Shown: one piece after another, positions 1-12,026 of the stretch
Layout: each line of letters opens with the position of its first letter
Numbering within the stretch: the stretch's first letter is position 1
Source: Ilex aquifolium
Lineage: Eukaryota > Streptophyta > Magnoliopsida > Aquifoliales > Aquifoliaceae
Assembly (NCBI GenBank): GCA_951799425.1
Contig: OX637394.1
Location: forward strand, 16,735,001 to 16,799,000
Direction: 5' to 3'
DNA length: 64,000 nt
Program-made: the position numbers and the translations under genes
The notes under the pieces: model-generated
Seen by the model: the letters and a program-made list of their open reading frames with translations, nothing else
Database searches by the model: none
What the model was told of the DNA's origin: nothing

Positions 1-11
1 GTATACTTTTA

Positions 12-827
12 GGGAACGTTTGGATGGATTTTGGGTAAGGGATTGGATTGGTTTTATCAAACCCTTCCAAACCCAACTCCTACCTTTGAGTACATGGGAT
101 TCAAAGATGAATCACCTGTGGGGCCCACGGATTAATCACCATTATTATCATACATTGGTCATATAAATGACCATTTTGCCCATTGGTCAATCCAATCTAA
201 ACTTATGTTTGTTTGAGTCATTTCCCTTTTTTTTGGTTAACTTATGAACTTCATATTTTGGGTTTTTTTTTCCAACTTATGATATCAAACATCAATATTG
301 ATAAAAATTTATGTATTACGCATAACCACAATAAATTTTTTTTTTTTTGTGAAACCTTATCATAGCCTGAAAATTAGTCGTACAAAACATTCTTATAGAA
401 TAACATTCAACATACTGGGATATAAAAACATAGGTTTGTAGTAAAATATGCTACACATATACTATCAATAGTTTTCCAATCGGTTGGCTTCAGCTTTGGT
501 GAACCACCAGCCCCAACCCATCTCACAGACGGTGGTGCGAAAAAAAACAAAAGGAAGACAGGAAATGGGTTTAAGGGGTAGAAATGTATTCTTCCAATCC
601 AAACCAGTTTGGCCCCTTCAAACCCCACCCCCCCCCCCCCCCCCCCCTCCCTCCTTTGGGTTTGCTTAAACCTACGTTCATGGGTTGAAGCAGTCGGGCC
701 AGGTACGGCCAGGACTGCAGTCGAGGCTTCACTTTTTACATCCAAACAAGGGTATAGCTAGTGGATTGGACTATTTTTTCTTAACCCCCCTTATATAACC
801 GCCCAAACCCTCTACACAAACAGGCCA
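12..827. mobile_element. Probable PIF/Harbinger (Tourist-like) MITE in a ZIFL intron
   Basis: The left end GGGAACGTTTGGATGG and the reverse complement of the right end, TGGCCTGTTTGTGTAG, are related. Both ends are flanked by TTA (9-11 and 828-830), the target duplication expected of PIF/Harbinger elements. The interior has no coding potential; the open frames around 407-745 are crossed by a 20-base C run (628-647). The element lies on the 3' side of the last visible ZIFL exon, so it is intronic if that gene continues to the left. The inverted repeats are imperfect, so the family call is tentative. Confidence 0.45.
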
Positions 828-995
828 TTAAAGTCAGTGCTGCCCATCATTAAGAATTCAGAATTGAGCACAATTAGCACTTTTTAAGATTGTTTATGTC
901 AGCTAATGAGTACTACTTGAGGCCACTCAACAAATAAGATTGATCTCACAGTTTAAATACCAAACAAAACAACATCACAGTTTTCAGACACTTAC

Positions 996-3900
996 TGGAA
1001 GCCACCAACAAGATATAAATACTCCCATGGCATAGATCGATATTAGCAGGCATGGTAGAAAGTACGGAAACCTGCACTAGGTTTAATTTTAAATGTCAAT
1101 AAATAAAACTAACACCTCATAGAAGAAAGTGGCATAGAAACACCACATGATGCCGGAAAAGAGAAATTTTCACAAAATATTTATGAAAGTTGCAACATGA
1201 TATACCTTCCGAACAAAGAGTTCTCAGCAAATATATTTGGATATTTCTCCACAGGCTACTGAAACAAAGACGATCATAAAAACGATGATATATATGTGTA
1301 TGTACATATTCAAATGAAAAAGTAGATCTAGCCAGGTAGGTGACTACTGGACGAGGAATGATAAGCATAATATAAAAATATAGCTTACAATTGAGGATTA
1401 TAAAAGTACTATTTGGGCTACAACAAATTAGCCCACCTTCTCAAGAGAACAGGCAATAGAAGGTAGATGGACATATTTTCCGAGTTTGGTTACATGCTTA
1501 AATAACTTTGCATCTACATTATTAAAGTTTGTTTGATTGCACAAGTTTACCATCAATTGCAACTTAATGAAGTCATCTAGAGTCTGGAGATTCTGAAGAT
1601 CTATTAACTTTTTGCAGTAGCTGTATGTATTTATTGAGTGCGTCCATGATCTAGCATTAAGATGATTATTTGGAAAAACAATTACATGAAAACATCATTT
1701 ATACCTGTGCAAAAAAACCTCCAATGGCTGGACCAATAATCAATCCTATGCCTCGAGATGTACTAGCCTACAATGACATATTGCAATCAACATTTTTATT
1801 TGGAAAAATGGTGAAGTACCAAAACAATAAATAACAGTTGTTTCTTACAACTGATTGTGCCACTGCTTGATACTCTTCTCTACAAACTTCTGAAGCATAT
1901 GCCTACAGCACATCAAAAAGAGGGAAGTTTATACTGTTTTGGTGAAGAAAAGTTATAACTGGTAGAGTATCTAGTATATTTAGTATTATGGGTAGTTTAG
2001 TCATTTACTTTATTTTATGTTGCCTACCTATATAAGGGCCTTTGTTATATAACTCAGTTGACTGATTATGCTGTAATGTAATTTCTCTCTTTCTCTCTTC
2101 CCCTTTTTCTTCTTTCTTTGATCAAACTTTACATGGTATCAGAGCAAATTTTGATCCCAAAAACAGATAAGAAATCACAGAACTCAGTAGATTATTTTTT
2201 GAAAATAGACTAGGGCTGACATCATCATCTGGAGCCAACGAGACCACTATCCCACTATTTTTTGATGGGTTTCTCATTGTTATACTTTGTTTTTGTAACG
2301 CCCCAAATTCCCCCTTGGACGACATTACTATCTAAAACCATTCACATCATGAGAACAACTAATGAACTCCATAAACAAAGAAACTTTCATTCATCATCCA
2401 AAAGAATAGACCAAACCATGGCCATTACATCCAAAAGAATATGCCAAAAATAATATTATCTCGCAGCGAAAAACAGAAAATATTAACTTGCGCACTATTT
2501 CAAAATAAATCTCCTAGTCTAGGACAAAAGAAACAATTCTAGACATCCCCTTCCGGATCCACATGTCCATCCCCTTGAGCTGCCCAGAGCACCTGCTCCT
2601 CAAGTCTCAGCTCCTCTTCTAAACCAACATCTGAAAATGATTATTGTTTGTAAGGGATGAGCACTAAGCTCTGTAGGACTATCCTTCCAAATTCGAACAA
2701 GGTTTAGGAACATAAAAACAAGTCGGTCTCGTTTCACAAATATCATATATATAGCTTTTGAAGGAAAAATCGTGACATTTTAATAGATCTCTAGTTTACG
2801 AGCAACAATAAAGTTAAACGGAGAGGTGAAACCAATTACCAACATGGAGCCATACAATTTCCCAAAAGTAAACCAATAACCCATACATGATATAATATTG
2901 TTCTCTTTGGCATGAGCATCCTTACAAGGAACCTCTCACCCTCAAGATTTGGTTTCTCAAACATCCTTACAAGGAACCTCTCACCCTCAAGGTCTTGTTT
3001 CTTTGGCATGAGCATCCTTACAAGGAACCTCTCATCCTCAAGGTCTTGTTTCTTTGGCATGAGCATCCTTACAAGGAACCTCTCACCTCAAGTTCATCAA
3101 AACAACCATACAAGAAATATAATTATCCACAATTTCTCAAAACAACAAGCCATTCCAAAAATTTCCCAAATTTCTCATAAAGTAGCACAATAGAGACAAT
3201 GTGAGAAAATATACAAGAGATCCTCATAAATATCATTTTGTGGTTAAATTTCAAGCACTAAAATTTTTGAATTCAAGAATCAATGAAAAATTAAGAGAAA
3301 AACCCCTTTTCCTTGAGAACTAGGGTTTGAGACCAAGAAAAGAGTTTTAATGGTGATTCCACCATAGCATTGTTTAAAACATGACCACATTTGCATAAAT
3401 ATCAAGAATCAACAATTTCATAGCAAGTATATAAGATTTAGCGTCAAAAGAATGTATATATATGTATGCCCTAGCCTCAATGCAAGAGAATGGAAGAAAA
3501 CTCCTACCTTCTTCTTCCTTAGTGTTCTTGAAAATTTGAAATTTTGATCCTCTTCAATGTGTAAATCCTCCCTTGATCTTGTGTTTTCCCCTTCTTTCCT
3601 CCTCTCTAAGTCTTCCTGGGGTTAGAAATGTTGAAGTGGGGCTAATGGGGGTGTCCTTAAGTATTTATAGTGGAAGAAATGACCTCCTGTGCGCGATTCT
3701 GAAGTTCAAAATTCGTAACTCACGTTCGAACGTCATTGGCGTTCGAACGTCAATAGTGCAAATTATTGATTCACGTTCGAACGTCACTTTGACGTTCGAA
3801 CGTTGGTTGCTCCCAGTACTTTTTCATTTCCATCAGAGCTCTGCAGACACCAAAGTACTGGGACTCACTTACGTTCGAACGTCAATTCACGTTCGAACGT

Positions 3901-6900
3901 CATCCCAGTTTCTGCTGAAACTTCCAATACAGTTTTGACCTATTTAGAGGTCGATTTGGAAAATTTTCGTGAAATACTCTTTTGTAGCCCTGGAAGTCTA
4001 GAGTCTATTGTCAAAATTTCAGATCAAATGGATATCAAAATAAAAAGTTATGATCCAAACACTAAGGCAGTGTCTAAAATTCTTCTACCCAAATTTTCTC
4101 TAAAGTGTGCTTTCACTTCGGAATACTTCCTAACTTCCAATACATACCCTATTACCTCGCCTAACATTTTTATTTCTACTCTTACAATCTACATAGTTCA
4201 TGCATACATCATCACATATATTAGTATTTCAAAACATAATTATATTACTATATCAAGATACGGATGTGGAGGTTTACAGTTTTTGATTGTGTGACCATCT
4301 AGTAAAACTTTTGATTTTTTGAATGTTTCAAGAATTTTTGTCGAAATTTTTCGATCTGAAAATTTTGAGGAATTTTTCTAAATTTAAGGCTCGAAATTCT
4401 GCCTAACGGGTAGGGTGTTCCATTAGTTGATTCGAAGTAATTTGAGTGGATTTAGGTTGAGTTTTGGTCAAATCTGAGCCTCGGCAATCCCTATTCTGGC
4501 TCATTGCCCACTGTGTTGCTGATTCTTCCTTCTTCTATCTTGGCTGCTGCTCTTTTTGGTTTGATGTGTTGCTGATTTTCAGAGTTGCTTCTTGGTTTAG
4601 CTTGGTTGGTTGTTGCTTCTATTTTGCTGTAGGTTGATTTACAGAGTTGCTTCTGGTTTTGCTATGATTTGTGGTGCTAATCTATTGACCTTTGGGCTAA
4701 CTACTAGGCTTTGACTATCATATTCGAGTGGCCTACCTGCTGGTTGTTGGCCTTGAATGGCTTTTGATTGATTGAATCTACACAAATTTGGTTCTGGTTA
4801 CAAGTTCCTAGTTTCTGTTCATGAATTGAGCTTTGGGTTGTTCTCTCTTGTTGGCTTTAATTTCTTTGGATTTTGTTGAGCTGGTTCGGGTGATTTAAGC
4901 TTGTACTTTGCTATTTTGTTAATTCTACCCTTGTATCTTGGTGAGGTTGCACTGTGTCGTGCTGTTGTTCTTCTGGTTGAATCATGTTTGCACTTAGTTA
5001 CTTTTCTACAGCTCTTGGTGTTGGCTATTTGGGTTGTTAATAATTTGAGCTATCCGTTGTAGGTTATTTGTGATTAGTGGGCAGTCTTCTATCTTTCTGA
5101 TTTGATAACTCGCTGGACTTAGTCTTGGACTTTTTGCTAGTTTTGGATTTCTTGTTGCCATAAACATGACAGGTGGAAACTCTGATTGTCTTCATGCTAA
5201 TTTGACTATGATTTCTAATCAGTAGCAGTAACTTCTCTCAGTCCAGAATCCTAATGCTTTCTCAGTCTATCCTTTGGTAGATTCATTCACTTCGGATCCT
5301 TCAGGTATACCAAGAATCGCTTGTGTCTTTGACTCAGGTGCTACACATCACATGACCAATGGATCTTCCTTATTTGCATTTACTTTCTCTCCTCCATCTG
5401 TATTTGTGTTTGTAGCCAATGGTACTCAAATGTTCTTGGCTAGTATTGAGTCTATTATTTCTCCGCACCTTACACTTCCCGATGTTTATTATATTCCACA
5501 ACTTACCTTAAATTTGATTTCAGTTAGCCAATTATTTGACTCTAGATTTTTAGTTCACTTTTCTCCTTCTGGTTGTGTTGTGTAGGATCCACGTCCAGGC
5601 AGTAGAAAGGAAGGGTTGTATGTGTTGGACCAATTACATGTTCCAGATATTGATGGTTCTACAATTGATTTGTCCTCTTTTCATTTGAGTCCACAGTCTT
5701 CTAATTTTTATTTGTGTCATTCTCGTCTTGGTCATGTTTCTCATTCTCGTTTGAAATATTTAGCCTCTACTTGAAGTAACTTAGAGTGTTATGATATTTT
5801 CAATTGTAGTGAATGCAAGTTAGCTAAATTTATTGGATTACTTTTTAATAAAAGTCCTACTAACTCTTTTGTACCTTTTGATTTGATTTATTCTAATGTT
5901 TGGGGACCCGCTCCCATTCCCACAAAAAGAGGGTCCAGATATTATGTCGCTTTTATTGACGACTATACTAGGTACTATACCAGGTATTGTTGGGTCTATC
6001 TAATGAAACATTGTTATGAATTTTTTTTTTGTATTCACTGTTTTTCGTGCTATGATACATACTCAATATTACTCTGTTATCAAATGTTTTTAATGTGACC
6101 AAGGAGGAGAATATTCTTACAATTATTTTCGTAACCTGTTAAAAGATGATGGCACTGTTTGTCAATCTTCCTGTACAGGCACACCTAAACATATTATGGA
6201 AACAACACACTCTCTCTTGCTATCTACAAGTATCCCAAGTTCTTTTTGGGGAGAAGCAGTTCTATCTGTGGTTTATCTGCTTAATGCATTCCTAGTGTTA
6301 TCACCTTTGGCATCTCTCCCTTTGAAAAACTGTGATCAGCCATCTAATTATTTCTCTGTACATGTGTTTGGATGCACTTATTGTTATTTAAGGCGTAAAA
6401 CGAACCGGTCTCCTGAGGGCCTAGGAGATAAGCGAGAAGCAATGCGAGCACTTCATCGAAGCAAAGCGAAAAATATAAAAAATAAACAAAGATTTTAATT
6501 TGATACTTTGATTACTCCTAAATATTCAAGTTTTAACTTTACAAATATAAAATATTTAAATACAACCAAAATAATAAAAATCTACACATTTTAAATAGAC
6601 AAGATATTAAATATTGAACATTATTGTATTCTAAAAATAATCAATTGACATAATCACGTCATCTAAATGAAAAACTAGTAAATGTGGGTTCGACTTCCAC
6701 CGTGATTGATTAATATTACAACTAAATAGAGCGCTCTCAAATTGATTAACAATGGCATTCAACATTATCTAATCATAACAAGACAAATTATCATATGATA
6801 CTGTCAGATGAATCAATCATATACATATACATATACATATATAACATCACCTCTGCTAGGGTTTGGTTAATATTAAGGAAGAAGAAGGAGGAGGATGAGA

Positions 6901-9900
6901 GGGAGGAGGAGGAAAAGAAAATAAAAAAACTACAGTCAAGCATTTTCTTTTCTCGCCTAGCTTGCATAAATCTGACCTCATTTACTCATCCCCATACATA
7001 TGATCGTCACGAATTGAATTATAATCAAATTGCTTTGAGTCGATTACCAATGTCAGTAATTGACGATTACACAATTCGAACAGTTTTGAATTCGCCTCAA
7101 ATAAAATAAAAAGGGGATAAACTTCTTGATTCAAGAACAATAAGACTCGGTTTTTAGCCAAAAAGAGGAGAAGGGCGCTAGGCTAGATAGGGTGTCAAGA
7201 GCTTAATAGTTGAATAGGTAGAGAGAAATTCGACTCGTGATTTTCAATGGATCATGTTTCTCACTATCCTCAACGATCCCATAAATGTCTAGATCGGTTG
7301 ATTTCTCTAACTCTTGTTATTCTACTGATTTTTGTTCTTTCTTAACTTCTATATATTCTATTTCTAAACCTACCTCCTATAAGGAGGTTGTTCTTGATAA
7401 TTTTTGGAAACAAGCTATGGATGATGAACTTGTTGCTTTACATAAGACTGGCACCTAGGAGTTAATGTCATTACCCCCTGGCAAATGTACGGTTGGTTAT
7501 AAGTTGGTTTATAAAATTAAGGTCAAATCTGATGGTTCTGTGGAACAATAACAAAGCCCGATTGGTAGCAAAAGGATTTGCTCAAGAGAATGATATAGAT
7601 TATGAGGAGACATTTGCTCCTGTTGCTAAGATGATCACTATTCGTACTGTGATTGTAGTGGCTATTATTCGTCAATGGAGTCTCTCTCAGATGGATGTAA
7701 AAAATGTATTTCTCAATGGAGATTTGACTGAAGAAGTCAAACTCCACAAGGCATTATATGGTCTTAAACAGGCTCCTAGGGCATAGTTTGCTAAATTTTA
7801 TTCGATCCTCTACGACTTGGATTTTTGTGCCAATGATCATGAATTTGCTCTCTTTTTTAGGTCCACTTTCTCAGGTTCTATAATTCTTTTACTTAAAATT
7901 GATGATATGATTGTAACAGGGGATGACACTACTGGCACATGATTATTGAAGCATTAGTTGCAGGATTATTTTGAAATAAAAGATTTTGGTCAAGTCCGAT
8001 ATTTCTTAGGGATTGAGGTTGCTTCCTCTCCCCAAAGGTTATTTCTTCTCTTAGTCTAAGTATGCATCGAATGGATAATCAGATAGTTGAGACACCCTTA
8101 GAGCTCAATGTTCAGTATTTTTCTGTTGATGGCACTCTCTTGTCTGATCCAATCCTATATCATACTATTGTTAGGAGTCTGGTATATCTTATTGTTACTC
8201 ACCCAGATATCTCTTATGTTGTTCACGTTGTGAGTCAGCTTGTTGCCTCATCGACCACTGTTCATTGGGCAACTGTTCTACGCATTCTTCGATATCTTTG
8301 AAGTACTTTGCATTAAAATATATTATTCCCTTCCTCCTCTTCGATGGAACTCGGGGCTTATTCAAACACTGACTGAGCTGGCGACACTATGGATTGCAAG
8401 TCCACCCTTATTTCCTAGAAAAGTAAGAAACAAACGGTAGTTGCTCATTCTTTTGCTGAAGATGAGTATCGTGCTATGGCATCTACCAGACTACCACAAC
8501 TCAGATAGTCTGGTTACGATGGCTCCTTGCTGATCTTGGCATCACTCTCTTTGATCCAACCCCTATGTATTGTGACAACGCTAGTGCTATTCAGATTACT
8601 CACAACTCCGTCTTTTATGAGCGTACTAAACATATTGAGATTAATTGTCACTTTGTGTGCCATCACCTTCAGTTGGGCACCATTTCGCTTCCCTTTCTTC
8701 CTTCTTCCATGCAATTTCTTTACGAAATCTCAAACTACAGCGCGTTTCCATTTTCTTCTTGGCAAACTATTGATGTTTTCTGCTGCCACATCATGAGTTT
8801 AAGGGGAGAGGGGGGTATTAGAGTAGTCTAACATATTTAGCATTAGAGCTAGTTTAGTCGTTTACTTTATTTTATATTGTCCTACTATATAAGGGCCTTT
8901 GTTATGTATCTCAGATGACTGATTATTCTGTAATGTAATTTCTCTCTTTTTCACTTCCCTCTTTCTTCTTTCTTTGATCAACCTTTACGATAACTACTGA
9001 AAATGACAGCATCACCTTAACTATATTAATATTGGGTGGGTATGAAGTTAGCTATTGTTTTGACAAGAATCACATACTTCTGAACAAGCATATAATAGGT
9101 GTCATGCAGAAAAATATATACATTAGTCAAGCTATTTTATATATGTACGTATGACATACCCTTATTGTGCCGAGTAGACAATTGAAACATCCAAGAAGAA
9201 ACCTCATAGAAAGTGCCATCCAGAAGCTTGTACTGAGCCCAAACAGCGTGTTGAATATGATCCTGAAGTAAAGTGGTGAATTAACAAACCTACTATTGAA
9301 AAAAAAACAAAAAGAAAAAAAATCCTTGACTGCAGTGTCTCAAAGGAAATGTAACAGGAATAGACCAATATTGCTAACACTGAAAATGTTCCAATTAATA
9401 TTATAGGCTTGCGACCATATCGATCAGCCACAACTCCCCATAAAACAGATGTCAAAGCTCTTCCAACCATAAATGACGATCCTACAGTAATTAAATTAAT
9501 TTAATTTAGTTTGTACTCTAGTAATCCAATCAGGTCATCTTTCAGAAAAGCAGCAGTAAAATATGGTATGATATGACACCATTTCTTACCCACAAACCCT
9601 GCGTAAAAACCAATATCCTCCTCGCTCTTTGCAACGTGAAAGTCCCTGATCTGCAAAAATAACAGAACCTACATAGAACTGAAATCCTTCATTCCAAAAA
9701 AAATTGAGAAAAAATAAAAGATATAATATACAAACTATCAAAATCGTCCCCGGAACCTGTATTTTTCGAAGATAATCCCTTTTTTTTTTCAGGAATCTGG
9801 ATTACCATAATTAGTATACTCACCACTGGAATATAACGCTTGTTCCTCTAAAATAGAAGCTATGCATTGATGGTCAAATAAAAAATACATAAAATAAGCT

Positions 9901-11504
9901 TCAATTAATGTGGAGTATATTGAAATTGCTTCTTTGTTAATATAAATACATCAACAAAGCCATAACATATACATAAAGGACATAACCAGTTTTCTGGACA
10001 TCATAGAGGTCACTCAACGAGATTTCACACAGGTACTAAAGTGGAAGCACAATATAACCATTCAATGTCAACTTCGGTGCAAAACAAATTTATAAATGTT
10101 GACCACTACTTCTGCCCATTCCCCAGATCATGTAAAATTGAGTATATATGTGTTTCTTTGTGCAACTAGTAAGTTAAATTGGGGCCAGTTGCGAAATGTG
10201 GCTCAATGACATTCGCAGGGGCCGACTTTAAAGGGTGAAAGAGACAATTCACCAACCAAGTCCCACACCATCAAAATCCCACTTCCATTGGCTAATCTGA
10301 TGTTGTTACCATTACAAGTGTACCATGCACAAGTTATCCAGCATGACGAAGTCCAGAAAAGATGCTGTTAAGAACCTTAACTTCCTTCCAATACTGGAAG
10401 GAAACAGAGACGATATTACAGTTATTGAGAGAAATTTAGAAGAAGAATCAAGGTGCTCTATCTGGTGAAGAATTTTAGCATACCATGAAATATATGAATG
10501 GAAACAGGGACGATATTGGCAGAGCTGAAAAAACAGAATCCAAGAATAGAGCGATTAGGAAAAAAAAATGAATCAAAGGTATCATATATATAATGTGAAC
10601 CAACATTTCACGAACATAATCACCTTGTGACAACACGCTTGAGCTTGTTTATTAAGTAAAAACGAATTTGAGAAATGAAAAGAAACAAAAGAGCACGTGG
10701 TCCAACTTTACTCATCCAAAACATAGACAAATACAAAAACTAAAACAAATACGCAAGCACGCACACATTTACAACCTTCGACTGATGATGGAGATGGCCC
10801 ACAAGAACCCACATTTAGATTTACTGTAAAAGTGGAATTTCTTTTAAGTTTATCTTGTCATTCTTGGGATAAAGGAAAAAATGGCACCAAGATATAATAT
10901 GATAAAGGAGAGCAGTCCTCGTGTGCCTCCTACCAATTCTGACATCAAATATCATGACAAACAGAAACAATGCCTATGTTTTTACCTAATTATCATGATG
11001 TTCTTTTCAAATTTTGAGTGATGTTGCTTAAAGTTTTCATTTATGTATATTGTTGTCTCTTAGCGTTCATCCACATTTCTGAGTTGGCCAGCTATACGTT
11101 TCTTAGCTACACAAGCTTACAAAATTTTACAGTTTCAAGTTTATGTATGGACACATATACGAAAGCTCAATCAATAAAAGATTCAGAACAAAACGAAACT
11201 CAATTACTATAACTATCCTTAATGTATTTCAGGTCCCCAGATACATCCAACATCAATGATAAAATGACAATTATCCAACAAACCGGGAAAAGAGAAATAG
11301 AAAATGGGTTCTCACATAGAACAAGCTTTCCTGATAAACATGGAAATATCCAAGAAACAGAAATACCCAACTCATATCTACAGAACTTTGTACCAACTTA
11401 ACCATCTGGGTCAGTTACACAAATGATATTCTGCCAAAAGCTTTTGTATATGATAACAAAGATGGTAAGTAGTACTAATAGCATCAAAAAGAGGGATAGG
11501 AGAG

Positions 11505-11535
<31 letters not shown>

Positions 11536-11703
11536 AGACTAACCAGTGCAAAGGGAGACAAGCCAGATATAGGAAAGGTGCTTGTAAGGCAACCCAGTTG
11601 ACTCCTCTTTGATTCTGTCTATTCTACAACCTGGGCAATTCTCATAGTACACCTTCCTGTCTTTCACCAACAGACTGGTTCTATTCTCATGGATCTCATC
11701 CAT
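996..11703 (-). CDS. ZIFL1: ZIFL-type major facilitator carrier (zinc induced facilitator-like), 5' complete, 3' end outside window
   Basis: Nine exons join into one open frame: 11544-11703, 10484-10524, 9590-9650, 9379-9481, 9160-9262, 1849-1902, 1705-1767, 1206-1255 and 996-1071, all with GT donors and AG acceptors. The product starts at ATG 11703 and has the family's N-terminal cysteine motif (ENCPGC). TM1 follows ([10 protein letters not shown]), then IRDFHVAK, the MFS signature [12 protein letters not shown] between TM2 and TM3, FNTLFGLST, and [16 protein letters not shown] in the TM5 region. The last visible exon encodes FPYFLPCL and ends at WWLP. About 257 residues are seen, so roughly the C-terminal half lies to the left. 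ZIFL proteins are proton-coupled carriers of the vacuolar or plasma membrane linked to zinc chelator, potassium and auxin traffic; the substrate here is not determined. Intron 5 is 7.26 kb because of a Copia insertion, yet every splice site remains consensus. Which ZIF1/ZIFL paralogue it is cannot be settled. Confidence 0.93.
1960..2133 (+). repeat. Copia 5' LTR
   Basis: Begins TGGTAGAGTA and ends TTTACA, and aligns along its length with 8816-8989 (shared CTATATAAGGGCC, CTGTAATGTAATTTCTC and TTGATCAA). CTATATAAGG near 2030 is the likely TATA box. The divergence between the two LTRs is clear, so the insertion is not recent. Confidence 0.9.
2134..2145 (+). other. Primer-binding site, initiator tRNA-Met type
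   Basis: TGGTATCAGAGC directly abuts the LTR end. It is the standard complement of the 3' end of plant initiator methionine tRNA used by most plant Copia elements. Confidence 0.93.
2905..3090. repeat. Tandem repeat, about 50-bp unit, 3-4 copies
   Basis: The phrase CATCCTTACAAGGAACCTCT recurs four times (near 2927, 2962, 3014 and 3066), joined by variants of CAAGGTCTTGTTTCTTTGGC. The copies are over 90% alike. It lies downstream of the LTR TATA box, within the transcribed part of the solo LTR. Confidence 0.9.
3662..3669 (-). promoter_or_regulatory. TATA box of the nested solo LTR
   Basis: On the minus strand the context is CCACTATAAATAC. It sits about 55 bp downstream of an array of ACGTTCGAACGT palindromes, in the position expected for an LTR core promoter. 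Confidence 0.7.
3722..3900. promoter_or_regulatory. Six-copy array of the palindrome ACGTTCGAACGT upstream of an LTR TATA box
   Basis: Exact copies of the 12-bp palindrome stand at 3722-3733, 3773-3784, 3792-3803, 3871-3882 and 3889-3900. A one-base variant starting with G is at 3739-3750. Each half carries an ACGT core, as bound by plant bZIP factors, and the centre is TTCGAA. Being self-complementary it reads alike on both strands. Position and copy number suggest an LTR enhancer; no binding factor can be named from sequence. Confidence 0.75.
5274..8760 (+). pseudogene. Copia polyprotein remnant (protease, integrase, reverse transcriptase, RNase H)
   Basis: The protease segment keeps the active-site motif DSGATHHMT (about 5331-5357). 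A GAG-pre-integrase part follows with RLGH and CSECK (about 5728-5820). The integrase core starts about 5880 ([14 protein letters not shown]) and continues to about 6395 ([17 protein letters not shown]). After foreign sequence, reverse transcriptase resumes about 7375 with [34 protein letters not shown] and [10 protein letters not shown], and later [12 protein letters not shown] and RSLVYL. RNase H traces ([18 protein letters not shown] region) run to about 8760. There are at least eight in-frame stops or shifts, the usual YVDD motif is altered to KIDDM, and no clear gag remains. This is a dead copy. Confidence 0.88.
6396..7210. other. Unrelated AT-rich insertion or replacement inside the Copia integrase/RT junction
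   Basis: Integrase similarity stops at about 6395 and Copia-like sequence resumes at about 7220. The intervening 0.8 kb has an alternating ATACAT tract near 6820-6842 and short purine-rich sequence, but no recognised domain. I found no convincing terminal repeats or target duplication, so its nature is open. Part of the normal Copia linker is missing as well, which suggests a replacement rather than a clean insertion. Confidence 0.4.
8801..8815 (+). other. Copia polypurine tract
   Basis: AAGGGGAGAGGGGG lies immediately before the 3' LTR and is the expected plus-strand primer site. Confidence 0.85.
8816..8989 (+). repeat. Copia 3' LTR
   Basis: Begins TATTAGAGTAGTC and ends CCTTTACG, aligning with the 5' LTR. 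Its terminal TG and CA have decayed to TA and CG. The target duplication ATAAC follows at 8990-8994. Confidence 0.9.
11508..11535. repeat. Poly(G) tract of 28 bases next to a splice donor
   Basis: An uninterrupted G run on the plus strand begins 8 bp inside ZIFL intron 1, just after the exon 1 donor at 11542-11543. On the transcript it is a C run. Similar G/C runs of 12-22 bases occur elsewhere in the window. Confidence 0.95.
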
Positions 11704-12018
11704 TGATATGACAGATACAACCCAAAGACTCAACAAGAATGCCTTTCTTAACTGACGAGTAAGTCCTAATTTCTCTTCTGACTGATCACTTTATCAAACA
11801 GTTGGACTGCACTATACTTTGCCAAACAGCCCACCGCGCTTTGTTCATAAGTGATCCAATCATTGGCTGCATAACTGATTAATTACTACAAAAAAATTGA
11901 AAACAGAAAGGAAAAAAGACGAAGAGAGATTGTTTGACAATGTCAAACTCCTGTATCCAAGTTGATGGAGTGGGAAGCTGATGGAGTGTGAAGTTAGTTG
12001 GTGGGACTCCGAGAGTGA
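11704..12018. other. Upstream region of the ZIFL gene
   Basis: This stretch lies 5' of the ZIFL start codon and should contain its 5' UTR and core promoter. I see no sharp TATA box or coding content. The foldback element beginning at 12027 lies about 0.32 kb upstream of the ATG. Confidence 0.4.
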
Positions 12019-12026
12019 CTATTATA

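Larger units (their letters stand above)
2294..4422 (-). mobile_element. Gypsy-type solo LTR nested in the Copia leader
   Basis: Read on the minus strand it starts TGGAACACCCTACCCG and ends GGGGCGTTACA, the TG..CA form and style of long LTRs of plant Ty3/Gypsy (Tekay-like) elements. It is about 2.1 kb long with no coding content. A minus-strand TATA box at 3662-3669 marks the promoter. No 5-bp target duplication is clear at these borders; GTTTT occurs at 2289-2293 and again at 4461-4465, so the right border may lie about 38 bp further on. The protein-length open frames inside (for example 3573-4294) have no recognisable content. Confidence 0.7.
1960..8989 (+). mobile_element. Ty1/Copia LTR retrotransposon, decayed, inserted in ZIFL intron 5
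   Basis: The two LTRs (1960-2133 and 8816-8989) are about 174 bp long and are flanked by a perfect 5-bp target duplication, ATAAC (1955-1959 and 8990-8994). A tRNA-iMet primer-binding site follows the left LTR and a purine tract precedes the right one. The plus-strand interior keeps protease, integrase, reverse transcriptase and RNase H in Copia order, all broken by stops and frameshifts. It is also interrupted by a solo LTR (2294-4422) and by unrelated sequence (about 6396-7210). It lies antisense to the ZIFL gene. It cannot be autonomous. Confidence 0.93.

Noticed and set aside
2905..3090. Possible CRISPR-like array because of regular repeats
   Set aside because: Direct tandem copies without unique spacers, in a plant LTR.
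3573..4294. Two plus-strand frames of 121 and 163 codons
   Set aside because: They lie in a solo LTR opposite to its transcription and cross the palindrome array; no recognisable protein.
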